This document shows, one piece after another, positions 49,909-60,702 of a stretch of 64,000 bases of DNA. A program made the translations under genes and the position numbers. Source of the DNA: Paramacrobiotus metropolitanus. Taxonomy: Eukaryota > Tardigrada > Eutardigrada > Parachela > Macrobiotidae. Position 1 is the stretch's first letter. Each line of letters begins with the position of its first letter. The DNA lies in assembly GCF_019649055.1 (NCBI RefSeq), contig NW_026570269.1, positions 930,001 through 994,000 on the forward strand, read 5' to 3'. The notes under the pieces are model-generated. The model was not told the origin of the DNA. It ran no database searches and saw only the letters and a list, made by a program, of their open reading frames with translations.

Positions 49909-50549
49909 ATGAGTACTTCTATCGTAAAGAATTTTATCGTTCCCTCAATGGTAATTCTGACTATGACAAAATCTACGATGGTTAATGCGGTGCCACTGCC
50001 CGCAAACAGTGCGACTCCTGTACTGGGTAAGAAATATTTGAAAATATTAATTTTTATGTTGGGAAAGTTTTTAAAGCTTTCTGTATGTTACACTTTCTTT
50101 ACTTAATCAATCTTGAGTTCTGTAAGTTACGCTGATAGGTACCTAAACGCAACTCGTAGATATGAGTACGTACTGTTCATGCAAGGGCTTATTGTGCTAC
50201 CGGTACATTTGATTCCCACGTACTGGACCAGACAATATACCCTACAATGTTGGAAACCGTATAATTATAATCGTTTGGGTTTTAGTTGCAAATCCAGTCC
50301 CTTCTATCGGTGCTAATCCATCAGGTAGTACCAGTGCAGGCACCGGAAATGCTGCCTCTCGCGTCGATCCGATGGTTGGTGGTAGCGGTGTGCCTTCCAA
50401 CTGCCAAACTTCCATCTGTGGTCAGTATCCGGCACTGCACTGCATAGCTACTGTAAACGTTTTACATTTTTCATACAGAGAAGGCCCATATTTGCTCCAA
50501 AAATAATTTTTATGATTTACCCTGGGTTTACGTATCGCTTTACCATTAA
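49909..50549 (+). CDS. Small secreted protein of unknown function
   Basis: Three exons, 49909-50026, 50286-50420 and 50479-50549, with consistent phase 1 joins, would encode 107 residues. Exon 1 gives MSTSIVKNFIVPSMVILTMT and continues to a small-residue site before VPLPANS, read as a signal peptide. The middle is rich in Gly, Ser, Ala, Asn and Pro. The end holds three Cys (NCQTSIC, HICSKNN) and finishes in aromatic residues. If the last intron (58 bp, weak donor GTCAGT) is retained, the frame continues to another stop near 50510. I recognise no family. The call rests on the signal peptide and splice phases only. Confidence 0.42.
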
Positions 50550-52269
50550 TCCAAATCAAACTGATGATCATTACGTAGTGCTCCGCCTAGCAGTACGCTC
50601 TAGTGCGTTTCTCGTCAAAATAATTCAACGGCAAAGATATTTAGTTCCTATGCTTTCATTCGCTAAGCCGAAACTATATATCTATATAATTCATAACATT
50701 TTACATATTTTCCATTGTAATTAATGCCTTGTGACGTAAATTTTGTCTGTTTGTAGCACAATGTTCACTAACCCAGGAACTCGAGAAAGTCGTCGGCATA
50801 TCGGTGTATTGCATACAAAACTGCGGAATCTGCCTCCCCGGCAGGTGAATTGAGCAAATTTGGTGAATACATCTGGTTCTACCACGTTAAAGCATCGTTG
50901 ATGGCTCACATAGGTGTTAAACAAATTACTGACTGTTGTGGAAAATACCGCAGCGCTCACAGTCGTTGTTGTACTATGTTTATTTATAATACAAAAGGTG
51001 CAAGGCACTTGTAATTTGCAGCTTTCATTTCGTTAGTCCCTTGGCGTTTACTCTGCTTTAAAAGTTACACTTGCATACGTACCAAAATTTTAGGCTACTC
51101 GTAAGAACTTGTAACTGTTGTGCTTGCTATAAGGAAACTATAACTTAGTACGTGAAGTGTTGAGAGAAAGCCTCAAGTGAACTTAGCAATTAAAAATTTG
51201 GCAGACATTTCAAAGTACTGTAAGCGCATGTTTCTCGTAATTTTAAAACAATAATAACCGCGACTACTACATACACGAAGAGGTTTTAGTCCTTTTTTCC
51301 TTGCATGTTTTCTTGTAGCGCTTAACGTAGTCTTATCTACCTAACAATTGTAGGTCCTAGTATGACATGCCTATACGGTTTTATTATTTCGTCTGATTTA
51401 AGGCGCTCGTATGTTCTCAGCATTGAAAACGTAGATACTGTGTATGTACATCGTGATTCGTGACACGTATCGCTTAGGGACTATCAGTATCCGCTAATAC
51501 TGCGTAAGCTCATAAATTTTCGCTGATAACAATATTTTCAAAGAGTTGCTGGTGGATTTTGGACTGTTGAGTAAATCAATATGTGCAACCAAACTTATTC
51601 AAAATCTATAATGTATGCAGAAAACAGCTAAAAGCTGTCAAAGGTCACTTTGTCCGCGACAGCTTCCGGGGTCAAGATTACAGCCAGTGCAAAATAATAC
51701 TGAGACTGTTTGCAATTTAATACAGCATTAAAATTAATTACAGCAAAGTTAGGGCAATATAACTACGTAGTTATAATGCTCCAACTTTGCTGTAATTAAT
51801 TTCTGATCTGAAAGCTAATGAACGATTTTACTTGAAAAAAACGGTTTGTGTATGAATGTCTTGTATTTGGAGTTGTAAGCACTATTTATATTCTGCATTT
51901 ACGTACCACAAATATCTATATATTGAAGAGAACGGTGCAGTATTCAAACAAACTATTGTTGTTCGAACGCAGTAAAAACGAATAATTAATACGTATACCA
52001 TAATCAAAACATTGAAATACTTTATTGCTTCGGAATATGAGAGTCAAAATATCGGAACAAACGGAATAAAATCCATATTACCAAAATACTATCCTCATTC
52101 ACCAATATAAATCTGGACAGTGTCCAGCTGTACCATGAGATCATAATGAATACGGCATCCTTCCACAATGGATCGTGACGCATTCAGGACTAGGTAATGC
52201 ACATTCTCAGAGCGCCTTATCATTGCTGTACATTCCGCTGCTAATTGGACAACATTCTCCACCGATCAA
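50550..52269. other. Intergenic region with one strong palindrome
   Basis: No conserved coding sequence. A 72-bp inverted repeat at 51731-51802 is listed separately. The rest is AT-rich and featureless to me. Confidence 0.4.
51731..51802. repeat. 72-bp inverted repeat with nested palindrome
   Basis: Arms AAATTAATTACAGCAAAGTT and its exact reverse complement (20 nt each) flank a 32-nt centre that itself contains the perfect 18-bp palindrome TATAACTACGTAGTTATA. Confidence 0.9.
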
Positions 52270-53358
52270 TTAAAGGAAATGGTGTATGCCATAAACAATA
52301 AAGGTCATAACCGTTGGAACGAACATTTGAACCGCTGCTGACCTAACCGCCTGTGCGATAACGACAATCTCGCCATTCTCGTTCTGAATGTGATAGTCGT
52401 GCTCCTGAACCGGAAGGTGTGTCAGTTCCAGGATCTCAGGGGTAATGCTTTCCGTGGTGGTTTTGGTGCAGCGTTCCTTCCAGCGAAAATCATGAAAAGG
52501 AATTATTTTTGTCGGGTTGTCCGAATCCGTTAGATCGGTGACCTTACACTTGATCTTGACTTCACAAAGAAAAAAGTCACCGTTGGACGTTGTGCGATCG
52601 GAGTACGAAACAAAGCCACGCCCAGCAGAGCCCCATAACTCTTGATGATGATGTAGCCATGTGTGTAGCCAGTGACCGGGATCATTGTTATCGCACGAAC
52701 AGGGAATGGTGGAACCGAGCAGCCCGACACATTGCAGTGACTCCGTGCGCATGACGTGGTCGAATAATCCCTGCTCGAGCACTGTGCCCGAGGGAAAGTG
52801 TTCAAACAAAACAGCTTCCAATCCATTTAAGCCGTCTAAAAATTCCTTAGGGATTTTTGGGAAACTGGCCAAGTAGTCAAAGGCTATGTCCAGTAACTTG
52901 AGGTTGTTCATGTTTATAAACGGACTTCCCAGATCCAGTTTTGCCGGTCTGGTCCCGTTAGCTTCCGGAAACGGGTTCCAGTGTTTAATGATCAGCGTAT
53001 GGATGTATTCCGCCACATCTTCAAACAAGTACTGGTCGATGAGGAAATTCAACCGCGGAATGTACAGTTTGACCGGCAATTTACATGGGCGATCTTTGTA
53101 CAATCTGAAGGAATTCTTCAGGTCATCGTAGGACAGGTTGTTGCAAAATATACTATGGTACGGAGCGTTGTCCACTTCCCTTATTTGATCGAATAAAATA
53201 CAAGCGTCGCTTAACATTTCCGCCAAATACGTTCCTTCTTGGTTCGTATTCGTACACGGGTCAACCGGTACTGAAGTCACCATACGAAAACGCGAGATCA
53301 TGATTACTGAAACCGTAAGAATAAACACTAAAATACGAAATTTACAAGACGAATCCAT
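52270..53358 (-). CDS. Secreted or GPI-anchored LRR-like protein, paralogue A (intronless)
   Basis: One uninterrupted frame of 362 residues from the preferred ATG at 53358, which is directly followed by a signal peptide (KFRILVFILTVSVIMI); an in-frame ATG at 53397 would add 13 residues before it. The mature part has irregular leucine-rich stretches (NMNNLKLLDIAFDYLASFP, LNGLEAVLFEHFPSGTV) and then a Cys cluster, IPCSCDNNDPGHWLHTWL, reminiscent of an LRR C-terminal cap (CxCD…W). A further pair of Cys (FLCEVKIKCKV) follows. The C-terminus is a hydrophobic tail ending within a few residues of the stop, which suggests a GPI signal. It is clearly related to the ORF at 59536-60702. Function unknown; the fold assignment is inference. 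Confidence 0.62.
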   Translation of the reverse strand: MDSSCKFRILVFILTVSVIMISRFRMVTSVPVDPCTNTNQEGTYLAEMLSDACILFDQIREVDNAPYHSIFCNNLSYDDLKNSFRLYKDRPCKLPVKLYIPRLNFLIDQYLFEDVAEYIHTLIIKHWNPFPEANGTRPAKLDLGSPFINMNNLKLLDIAFDYLASFPKIPKEFLDGLNGLEAVLFEHFPSGTVLEQGLFDHVMRTESLQCVGLLGSTIPCSCDNNDPGHWLHTWLHHHQELWGSAGRGFVSYSDRTTSNGDFFLCEVKIKCKVTDLTDSDNPTKIIPFHDFRWKERCTKTTTESITPEILELTHLPVQEHDYHIQNENGEIVVIAQAVRSAAVQMFVPTVMTFIVYGIHHFL

Positions 53359-55404
53359 GGTTAAGACTAAACCTTGTGTGTACGTTAGAGCCAACACATT
53401 GTTAAAAGCAACTGCGAACTCTAGTATTATTGGTAACGATCAACAGTGTTGAGCTACGGTACAAATGTGTACTGGAATCGTTAGATTAATTTTTGCGAAA
53501 GCAGCCTCCATCCGTTGAATGCATGACCTGCTAGTTGTGCGAAATTTAAACTTTATTGTTTGCGGTTGGGAATTATAATCTCAAAAGCTTAGATAAGTAC
53601 CGTTAGATAAATAATCCAGGTACCTGAACATGCGCCAACCGGAGCCGAACCTGATATAATTCGAGTTAAATAAGTGATACATACTGTATTCTGTAACAAC
53701 ACGACTTACTTGCTAAAACAGTGGCGTACTCTGTACGAATCTGTAGAGGCTTGCATGTACCGTGTAATTACAGTACCTCAAAAAAATTTTACCACTTACC
53801 AGGTAACTGTTATGATGTTAAAAATGTGAAAAGGTAATTTTTTTAAACATTACCTGCAGGCTGCAGCTAGCATTAAGGCTTTAAGCATAAAATGAATAAA
53901 ACTTCCTTCTTTTGAATACGAGTGTGCACGCAATTTGAGTGTAACCATTGAGAAAACTATTATTCACCGCTTCACTCTGCACAGGAAGATGCAGCGAATT
54001 GATTGTTCGTTCGCTCTGTAGTCCTCTGTACAACGGAACTGCCAGAAAAATATTTAATTTGTCAAAACAGTTAATCAGATCTTGGAGTTCGACAGTTTGT
54101 AGCGCTTTGCCACAGTGCAAAATGAACTCGTACTGTATTTTAGTATTTGTAATTAATTACGTTTGGATGCAGAATCACTTATAACAAAAGTATTCAAGGA
54201 GTGAGTTTACATTTAGTAGACTGAATGCTTCACGGCTTGCCTGCAGTTAGCAACAAAGCAGCGCGTAACAACTGGTGCCAGGTTTTACTTTATACTGTTA
54301 ATCCGTTTTGGAGTATGACTTATAACTAGTACTACATATCTGTATTGCAAACCATATAACGCGTTAATTTTGTTTGCAAATTTGAAAGATGGTATGGACA
54401 TTTAATTAGCAAATTTTGTAATAAACCAGTCAAGCACCAGTGAAGTGAATGTGACCTTAATACTCGCGCAATGGTATTATTTTTTATAGGGGTTTTTAAA
54501 TTGTTTTTTAAATTGGCATCGATCTCGTTATGCTCGTATTAGGAAGTAATAATTTCGGCTGCTCCATGGTAATTGCAAAACATATTGATAAACCGATATG
54601 CATAGCGAAAGGTAAAGTATTATCTGAAATCAAATTTTCCATGGTTGACCTTTCCGATATCATGTTTCACGTTCTACTCTGTATATTACGTACGCGGTAT
54701 CAAAATCGAAAAGGTATCGGCTCATCGTGACAGATTTAGGGCTTTGTGCAGGCCACTTGATAAGCTTGTTCGAATTTATGCTTGTTGACATACATAGTGG
54801 AATTCAATGTTTTGTGAAATATTATTATGCATCCATACTGTAGTTATTTGCCAAGTGCACGAGTTGTCCTGTAGATACGACTTGCACAAAGATGGGCAGT
54901 GAATGGCGTATGACTTTACACAACTGCTGAAAACTAGCTATCGTAATAATGACTACAGCAGTTTATGAAAAACACCTTTCATTATTTTTCATGCCAACAA
55001 AAAAAAATAATTCCAGTACCCTCGTATTTGTTTTAAATGCCGGATCCATTTAAGTTATTATCCAACTTGTTGGAAAACTTTGGTGCCGCGTTATGGCAGT
55101 ATGTAAAAATAAGGATGTGAACAAGCCATATTGGTCGCCAAATTTGGCGACCAATCAAATCAAAAAATTAAATCAAAACCAAAACTTGATTTAAATCCAT
55201 TTGATTTAAATCAAAACTTGCAAGGTATTTAGGCAGTTTACTGGCCTTCAGAGCCTTAAATTTCATCGGCAACAGCATACCTGAAGAGTTGGAGGTGACC
55301 TTAGTTAAACTGCTTCTAGGTCCTCAAACAGCGATAGTGAAAAATGCTTAAACAGAGTAGTGACCTTTGGTATTATGGCGCAATTGATGTCAAACTAGCA
55401 GACC
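53359..55404. other. Gap between LRR-like paralogue A and the decayed gene
   Basis: No conserved ORF. At about 55145-55220 there is a low-complexity run of GATTTAAATCAAAAC words in both orientations. Confidence 0.4.
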
Positions 55405-56790
55405 TTGTTCTTAAATCGACGTATACGCCGCGGCGTAGTCATCTATGTGGATCCCGAAAACGGCTTTGTGGTTAATTTTGGTTGCCTTCACTGCCGCTCA
55501 GAAAGTGTTCCCTTTGGCACATGTGTCGATTCAGTATTCAGAAAGGGTCGCTTCCGGGCAAATGTCGGCGAGACAGTGCAGGCGCTGTGGCAGGACAGCC
55601 CGCCTCGGCCATGGTGTTAGTATCCTCCTAAAGTTCTTGCGATGGGCTCTGACGTATGTGGGGCGAAGATCAAGGCCGGCAAAAAATGGACTTTGGATGT
55701 CAGAAAGTGGGAGCAGGTGTTACCGGCGGCTGCCTGGACGACATTGCAGTGGCGGCATCAGTTCCGAAAGCACACTGTAGAGCTTCCAACGAACAAGGAC
55801 TTGCTGGTTGTGGTAACGAGAAAGAATTTTCGCTCGTTATGGTATCGAGCAACAAAGACCATCAGTGTGGGAAAAAACGAAGGACACTGGACTTACATCT
55901 CGTCCTCTGCAAAAATGTTGACGAAACTGGAATTGCATGGGTAAGAGGGGGTTTGCTGGTTTTATTGCATAATTTTTGGTATTTTTACGTTTAAAATCTG
56001 ATTTACGTACTTATTACTACTGTATGGTTTCCATAAATTTTACTGATGGTTTAAAGACTCGTAATTACGGTACGTTCAAGTAAATAAATTCAGTCACAAG
56101 TGTATTGTTATTGTGTTAGGAAAATCTACTGTCCGAAATGATGACGACGAGCTTATTCCCAGGAACGTGCCAACTCGGCCGTATAATTTGGTAAAACGAT
56201 TAAAATAATATACATATTATTAATTTCGAATTATTTCAAAGAACCATAGGATTACGAGTATTATACGCAGCCTCTATAACTACAACTAAAATTTACAGCA
56301 GTCACCTCATACAATGTATAACAGTCAAGTTTGGCAGTTTTAACCATACTATCACCAATGCAATATATGGCTATGAGTATGGCTGGAAGTGAGCCTGGAA
56401 CATTAATTTAATCGTAGGCACAACACTTCTATGGCGATTGTTTCTGCCACAGCTGACTGCTACGACCGCAGCTTTTCCGGCTAAACCTTCTATTGTCCAA
56501 TACCTAAATGATTGAAATTTTAGGGTTACGTCGATTTTTTGGAATATTCTGTTGACTTTCTGCCGCTGGACCTAAAATATCGGAAGTTGTGTCATTTCTC
56601 CATGCGCTAAACCATAGACCAGCTGAAGGTATCGCGTGTGAGTCGCTTTTGGAACTGCACCGTCGAACCGATTAAGCGCCGACCTGAGCAGGCAGTTGAC
56701 CTTACGGCTGTGGAGACTACAACTGAATCACCGGGAGTGATCCCGAAGACACCACGAGCCATCAGCCTCATCTTGTCATATCGTCCATTT
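55405..56790 (+). pseudogene. Decayed protein-coding gene of unknown family, in-frame stops
   Basis: Two frame-aligned segments are separated by a TAG at 55618-55620. Before it: RRGVVIYVDPENGFVVNFG…FRKGRFRANVGETVQALW; after it: KKWTLDVRKWEQVLPAAAW to KLELHG near 55944, followed by a donor-like GGTAAG. After an acceptor at about 56523 a third segment (YVDFLEYSVDFLPLDLKYRK, then TIDQLKVSRVSRFWNCTVEP and ESPGVIPKTPRAISLIL) runs in one frame to 56793 but is broken by TAA at 56609-56611. Composition is protein-like with ordered hydrophobic and charged residues, so this looks like a degenerating copy of a real gene. I do not recognise the family. Confidence 0.4.
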
Positions 56791-56875
56791 TAAAAGCAGA
56801 AAAATCCGAATTCCGACGGTTATGATTGCACACCGTGCCGTGCTGTATGGGCTGCTGACCTTTTTGAATGCTCCG

Positions 56876-57380
56876 GCACCCGATCCCAAGGCTTGATTTC
56901 GTACGCGCGCCTAGCGAGCACAAGCGGATACAGATTTCGAGCACCCAGCGGATCGCTTGGCGAATACACAAAACTGTTTGATTCAAAATGGCTATAACTT
57001 TATTCTGCCGTCATACACGACAACTTCTCAGGTATCAAAAATCTTCCCAAATGTTTCTTCGTCTTTTGACGCTTTGGTTGACAGATTTCATGAATCAGAT
57101 CCTGTTATAACAAAAGATTTCATCCAGAACCAGATCCCGTTAAAACAGGATCTAGTTCTGGATGAAGTCTGCGAACCAATGCGTCAAAAGATGAGGAAAA
57201 TTGTGGGAAGATTTTTGATACCAAAGAAGTTGTCTTGCATGATGGCAGAATAAAGTTATAGCCATTTTGAATCAAACAGTTTTGCGTATTCGCCAAGCGA
57301 TCCGCTGAGTGCTCGAAATCTGTATCCGTTTGTGCTCGCTAGGCGAGCCTACGAAATCATGCCTTGGGATCGGGGCAGAT
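56876..57380. mobile_element. Roughly 505-bp foldback element
   Basis: The left arm (CCGATCCCAAGGC, GCCTAGCGAGCACAA, GGATACAGATTTCGAGCAC, GCGGATCGCTTGGCGAATAC, CTGTTTGATTCAAAATGGC) is repeated as its reverse complement on the right side up to about 57380, with roughly 90 percent identity by eye. The symmetry axis is near 57130. The right end carries a direct duplication of TTCGCTTGGGATCGGGGCAG-like sequence. No ORF beyond palindrome readings and no clear target duplication was found. Confidence 0.8.
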
Positions 57381-57493
57381 TCGCTTGGGATCGGGGCAGA
57401 TATAATTGTGTGGATAAAAAATACAAATATATTACATTGCATAATATTATTATTGCGTACATGTGATAGAACTACAGACGTGAGTAGTAAGTA

Positions 57494-58111
57494 CAGTGGA
57501 ACCTCCTACTTTGAACAACCCCGAACGCTGAACACCTCTGAATCTTGAACAACTTTTTTCGTACCGGCGCTTCTCGTAATGTATAGCATTAGGGGGGACC
57601 TCTGAACCCTGAACACTCGGCTATGTACCGCAGTATGCTTACATAGTAAATTAGACCTCCAGACATGAACAGAGCAGTTAAGCAAAACATCCGGGAAGAT
57701 CAAGTGTTCAAGGTGTTCACTTAGATCATCGGTAACCATTCGTCTGCCGTTCGGTATTTTTATTTCGTGAACAAATTTTTAGCTTTTAAATGAACATCAA
57801 GGCAAGTACGCCCCAGACAAGTTTACCGCTGCTCATTCTGATAAAAAAAATCTATTCTCGCTAATTTTTCGGCCGACGAATATTAAATTTTAATTTTTTT
57901 GAATTGTAATTGACGTCTTAAGCTTTTATCTTCCCCAACACGACACAAATCATACATTAAGCTTATTAGCTAGCTACATATATATTATACGAATTCAGGG
58001 GCCCCCTAAGAAAGTCTCTGCCCCGGGGCAGTACCTCCGAACCATGAACACCTCTGAACCCTGAACAAGAAACTGCGTACCGAGGGTGTTCAGGGTCGGG
58101 AGGTTCCACTG
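57494..58111. mobile_element. Tigger/pogo-like non-autonomous DNA transposon, TA target duplication
   Basis: It starts CAGTGGAACCTCC and ends GGAGGTTCCACTG, with TA immediately outside each end (57492-57493 and 58112-58113). Subterminal TGAACA(C/A)C and CCTCTGAA(C/T)C words occur on both sides. The CAGTGGAACCTC terminus with TA duplication is typical of pogo/Tigger elements. No transposase frame remains in 618 bp. Confidence 0.85.
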
Positions 58112-59535
58112 TAACTACATGTACATACACCTCTGGGCAGTAGCAGTACTAGTACTAACGTACACTTAACAGTCTGTACAATATATATTGTATTTAATTT
58201 ACAATTATATATACAACACAATAATGTTGCATGCAAGCGAAAGACGATTAATTATTATCGACCTGAGCACAGCGAAGGTCCTCTAATAATTAAATTCATT
58301 GTAAATTGTAAACTAATTACAAAAAATTGTACGTACGTACGCCAAGCAATGTTTCAAAAAATGTATTAAAGGAATAGAAATATATTTCTACTCCTTTAAT
58401 ACATTTTTTGAAACATTGCTTGGCGTACGCGCAGGTATTGCGGAAATGGTAGACTAGTGATTCACAAGTTCCTCCAGACATCGCACTTCCTCCAAGTTTT
58501 CCGTTGGGATTTAATTTTTTAACCCTTCGTAACATCACCCTCCATGCTCTTCTTTCACTGCAAGCAGCATATGGCAGAAGGCCTCAGCGACTCCGATTTT
58601 GCAGCCATATTGAACAACTTAAATTTATAAGCCGGCATTTCAGATAATATTATTACTCGCAGGTTGCATTGGTATACATCCTACTCATTGTCAGTAGCGC
58701 GTGGGCTGCATGGAAACCAACGACTCGCGACTACTGCTCCGCTTTTGCACTTGCAAAATTCATTTTTTTGAATTGCTACGTACAGAAATTTGTTACATTT
58801 TGTAAATTTGCTATATGGTTAATGAACAGTAATATGCGACGAGTTTGCTGAATGCTGAAGTATACTTTTTGTTTAAAGCCTGTGCCGGCAAATTTGTATT
58901 TTTGAATGTAGGCTAATATAATGGGATCGTCTGAAATGCGGGCTAGTAATCAAATAATGGTTTAAAATGCGGGCAACATCGTTAAGTATCTAAAAAACCG
59001 AATTAATTTTTCCCGCACATCTGTTTTACGCAGACTTAAAATATTGATGATATTAACACGTTTGTCTCGAGTCGATTTGAAATTAATAACGTTCAGAACT
59101 TCAGATCATCTTAAATTGCTAGCCGCATAGATCCAGTTCCCAGTTGCACATCTAACTGGGTTTCATATGGTTAGTATTTTTTTACGTACTACAATATAAT
59201 ATTATGCTTTTAATACTGACTATAAAATTTGGATTGGTGTATATATCTATACCGAACTTACTAAATTATTCAACTTTATACTGTCCTTGAAATAATCACA
59301 GCAATACGGCTGGTGTCATTCATTCCGCGAATGTTATTTCCGGACTAGCTATTAATTTTTTTATAAACAGTTTGCAGGTATTATAGCACATGTACAAAAG
59401 TAACAAAACCGATTACGGCTGTGGCATGTGGAAATACCAATAAATGTAAAGGATCCAGCTACAGCGTGAAACAAGTAGATACGAGGTATAACACGATTGA
59501 GTGCGGCTGAGCTTTCCGAACATTAAGATTTTTAA
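58112..59535. other. Gap downstream of the Tigger-like element
   Basis: Apart from the 94-bp hairpin at 58336-58429, I see nothing here: no conserved ORF, and AT-rich composition. Confidence 0.4.
58336..58429. repeat. 94-bp near-perfect hairpin
   Basis: Arms of 38 nt, 58336-58373 and 58392-58429, are exact reverse complements (outer part CGTACGCCAAGCAATGTTTC). The 18-nt loop region contains the palindrome TAGAAATATATTTCTA, so only one position pair fails to match. Confidence 0.92.
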
Positions 59536-60702
59536 TTAAACCAAGATCATCGTGATCAGAAATAAATAAATGCTCAACCTGCTGACCGCTTTGTTTATTC
59601 TGGAGGCAAAACTGGAGCTTCCACGGTCGGTTGAAGAAACGGTTGGTTCTGGTAGTTGCACCCGCTGTTTCACTGGGCTGGTCATGTTTTCCTGACCCGC
59701 CGAATCAACCGGCACAGCCGACGAAAGTGGCACTCTACTGTTTACAGTCAGCTGTTTGGATGTCTGTGCAAAGGTCACGGTTGTCGTTGTGCTGTCGGTG
59801 GTTGTGCTCGGTGGCACATAGGGACACAAGTCCATTAACAATCTTTCGTCCAAATTTTTCTGCACTGCCGATCCGAGAACATTCAAATGGCAGATCGCAT
59901 CGACTCGACAAAAGTAAACCGTTCCGGACATTTGATCTATGTAGTTTATCCCCTCTCCGGCCCATACTCTCCGGTGGCCGTTGCGCAACCACTCGCTCAA
60001 CATCCGAAATCCGCCGGCATCGCACGAACAGTTGAGTGCCGACTGAAAAATCCCAAAGCATTCCAAGTTGGTAAGAGAAAAGAACAGATTGGGGTCAAAC
60101 ACGGCCGTAACTGGTAAGTGCTCGAACTGCAATGCCCGTAGATAATGTAAGCCATAAAAACAACCAGCATCCATTGGCATTAATACACTGTCATAACCAT
60201 TACGCAAGAATGATACATCCAGAATTTCTAAACTGCCCAAATCGGCAAACGGACTATCTTGCTCGTATGCGCACAAGTTTTCCGGAGATATATCCTTTAT
60301 GGTTAAAGCAATTAGGCGGGAAGCAATAGGCGAAAGTAAATGGCGGTGCAATGGGAAAAATACTTGATTTATATACAAGGAGATATTTTTTTGGCAGTCA
60401 TGCTGCAAATAAAATGCTAGACTTTGTTGCAAAGCGTCGTACGATGGATTCGTACAAGTAATGGCATGATAATCCCGGAGAGTATTGGCCGAAAACATTG
60501 TTTGCAAGATGCACTCTGGCTGCGAAACACTGCCTGGTAGTAGTGCAGCATACTGAGAAGAGCAGAGTAACCTTTCTTCCGGTCTGTGTGTATTATTAGT
60601 AAGAATCAGGTGATAATCTTCAATATGATCGCTGTACACATATAAACCGGCATTTCCGCAATACAACCCGATGCAAAATACTAACAGCCGGCATAATTCC
60701 AT
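59536..60702 (-). CDS. Secreted or GPI-anchored LRR-like protein, paralogue B (intronless)
   Basis: A single 388-residue frame. The signal peptide is MELCRLLVFCIGLYCGNAG. The middle shows the same order of elements as paralogue A: SYDALQQSLAFY, LRNG/FADLGSLEILDVSFL, LRALQFEHLPVTAVFD, then LNCSCDAGGFRMLSEWLRNG and VYFCRVDAICHLNV, aligning with CSCDNNDPGHWLHTWL and FFLCEVKIKCKV of paralogue A. A Ser/Thr-rich region (TTTDSTTTTVTFAQTS) precedes a C-terminal hydrophobic tail (LSIYLFLITMILV) that ends at the stop, as in GPI-anchored or tail-anchored surface proteins. Role unknown; a surface-exposed glycosylated protein is the best guess. Confidence 0.65.
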   Translation of the reverse strand: MELCRLLVFCIGLYCGNAGLYVYSDHIEDYHLILTNNTHRPEERLLCSSQYAALLPGSVSQPECILQTMFSANTLRDYHAITCTNPSYDALQQSLAFYLQHDCQKNISLYINQVFFPLHRHLLSPIASRLIALTIKDISPENLCAYEQDSPFADLGSLEILDVSFLRNGYDSVLMPMDAGCFYGLHYLRALQFEHLPVTAVFDPNLFFSLTNLECFGIFQSALNCSCDAGGFRMLSEWLRNGHRRVWAGEGINYIDQMSGTVYFCRVDAICHLNVLGSAVQKNLDERLLMDLCPYVPPSTTTDSTTTTVTFAQTSKQLTVNSRVPLSSAVPVDSAGQENMTSPVKQRVQLPEPTVSSTDRGSSSFASRINKAVSRLSIYLFLITMILV

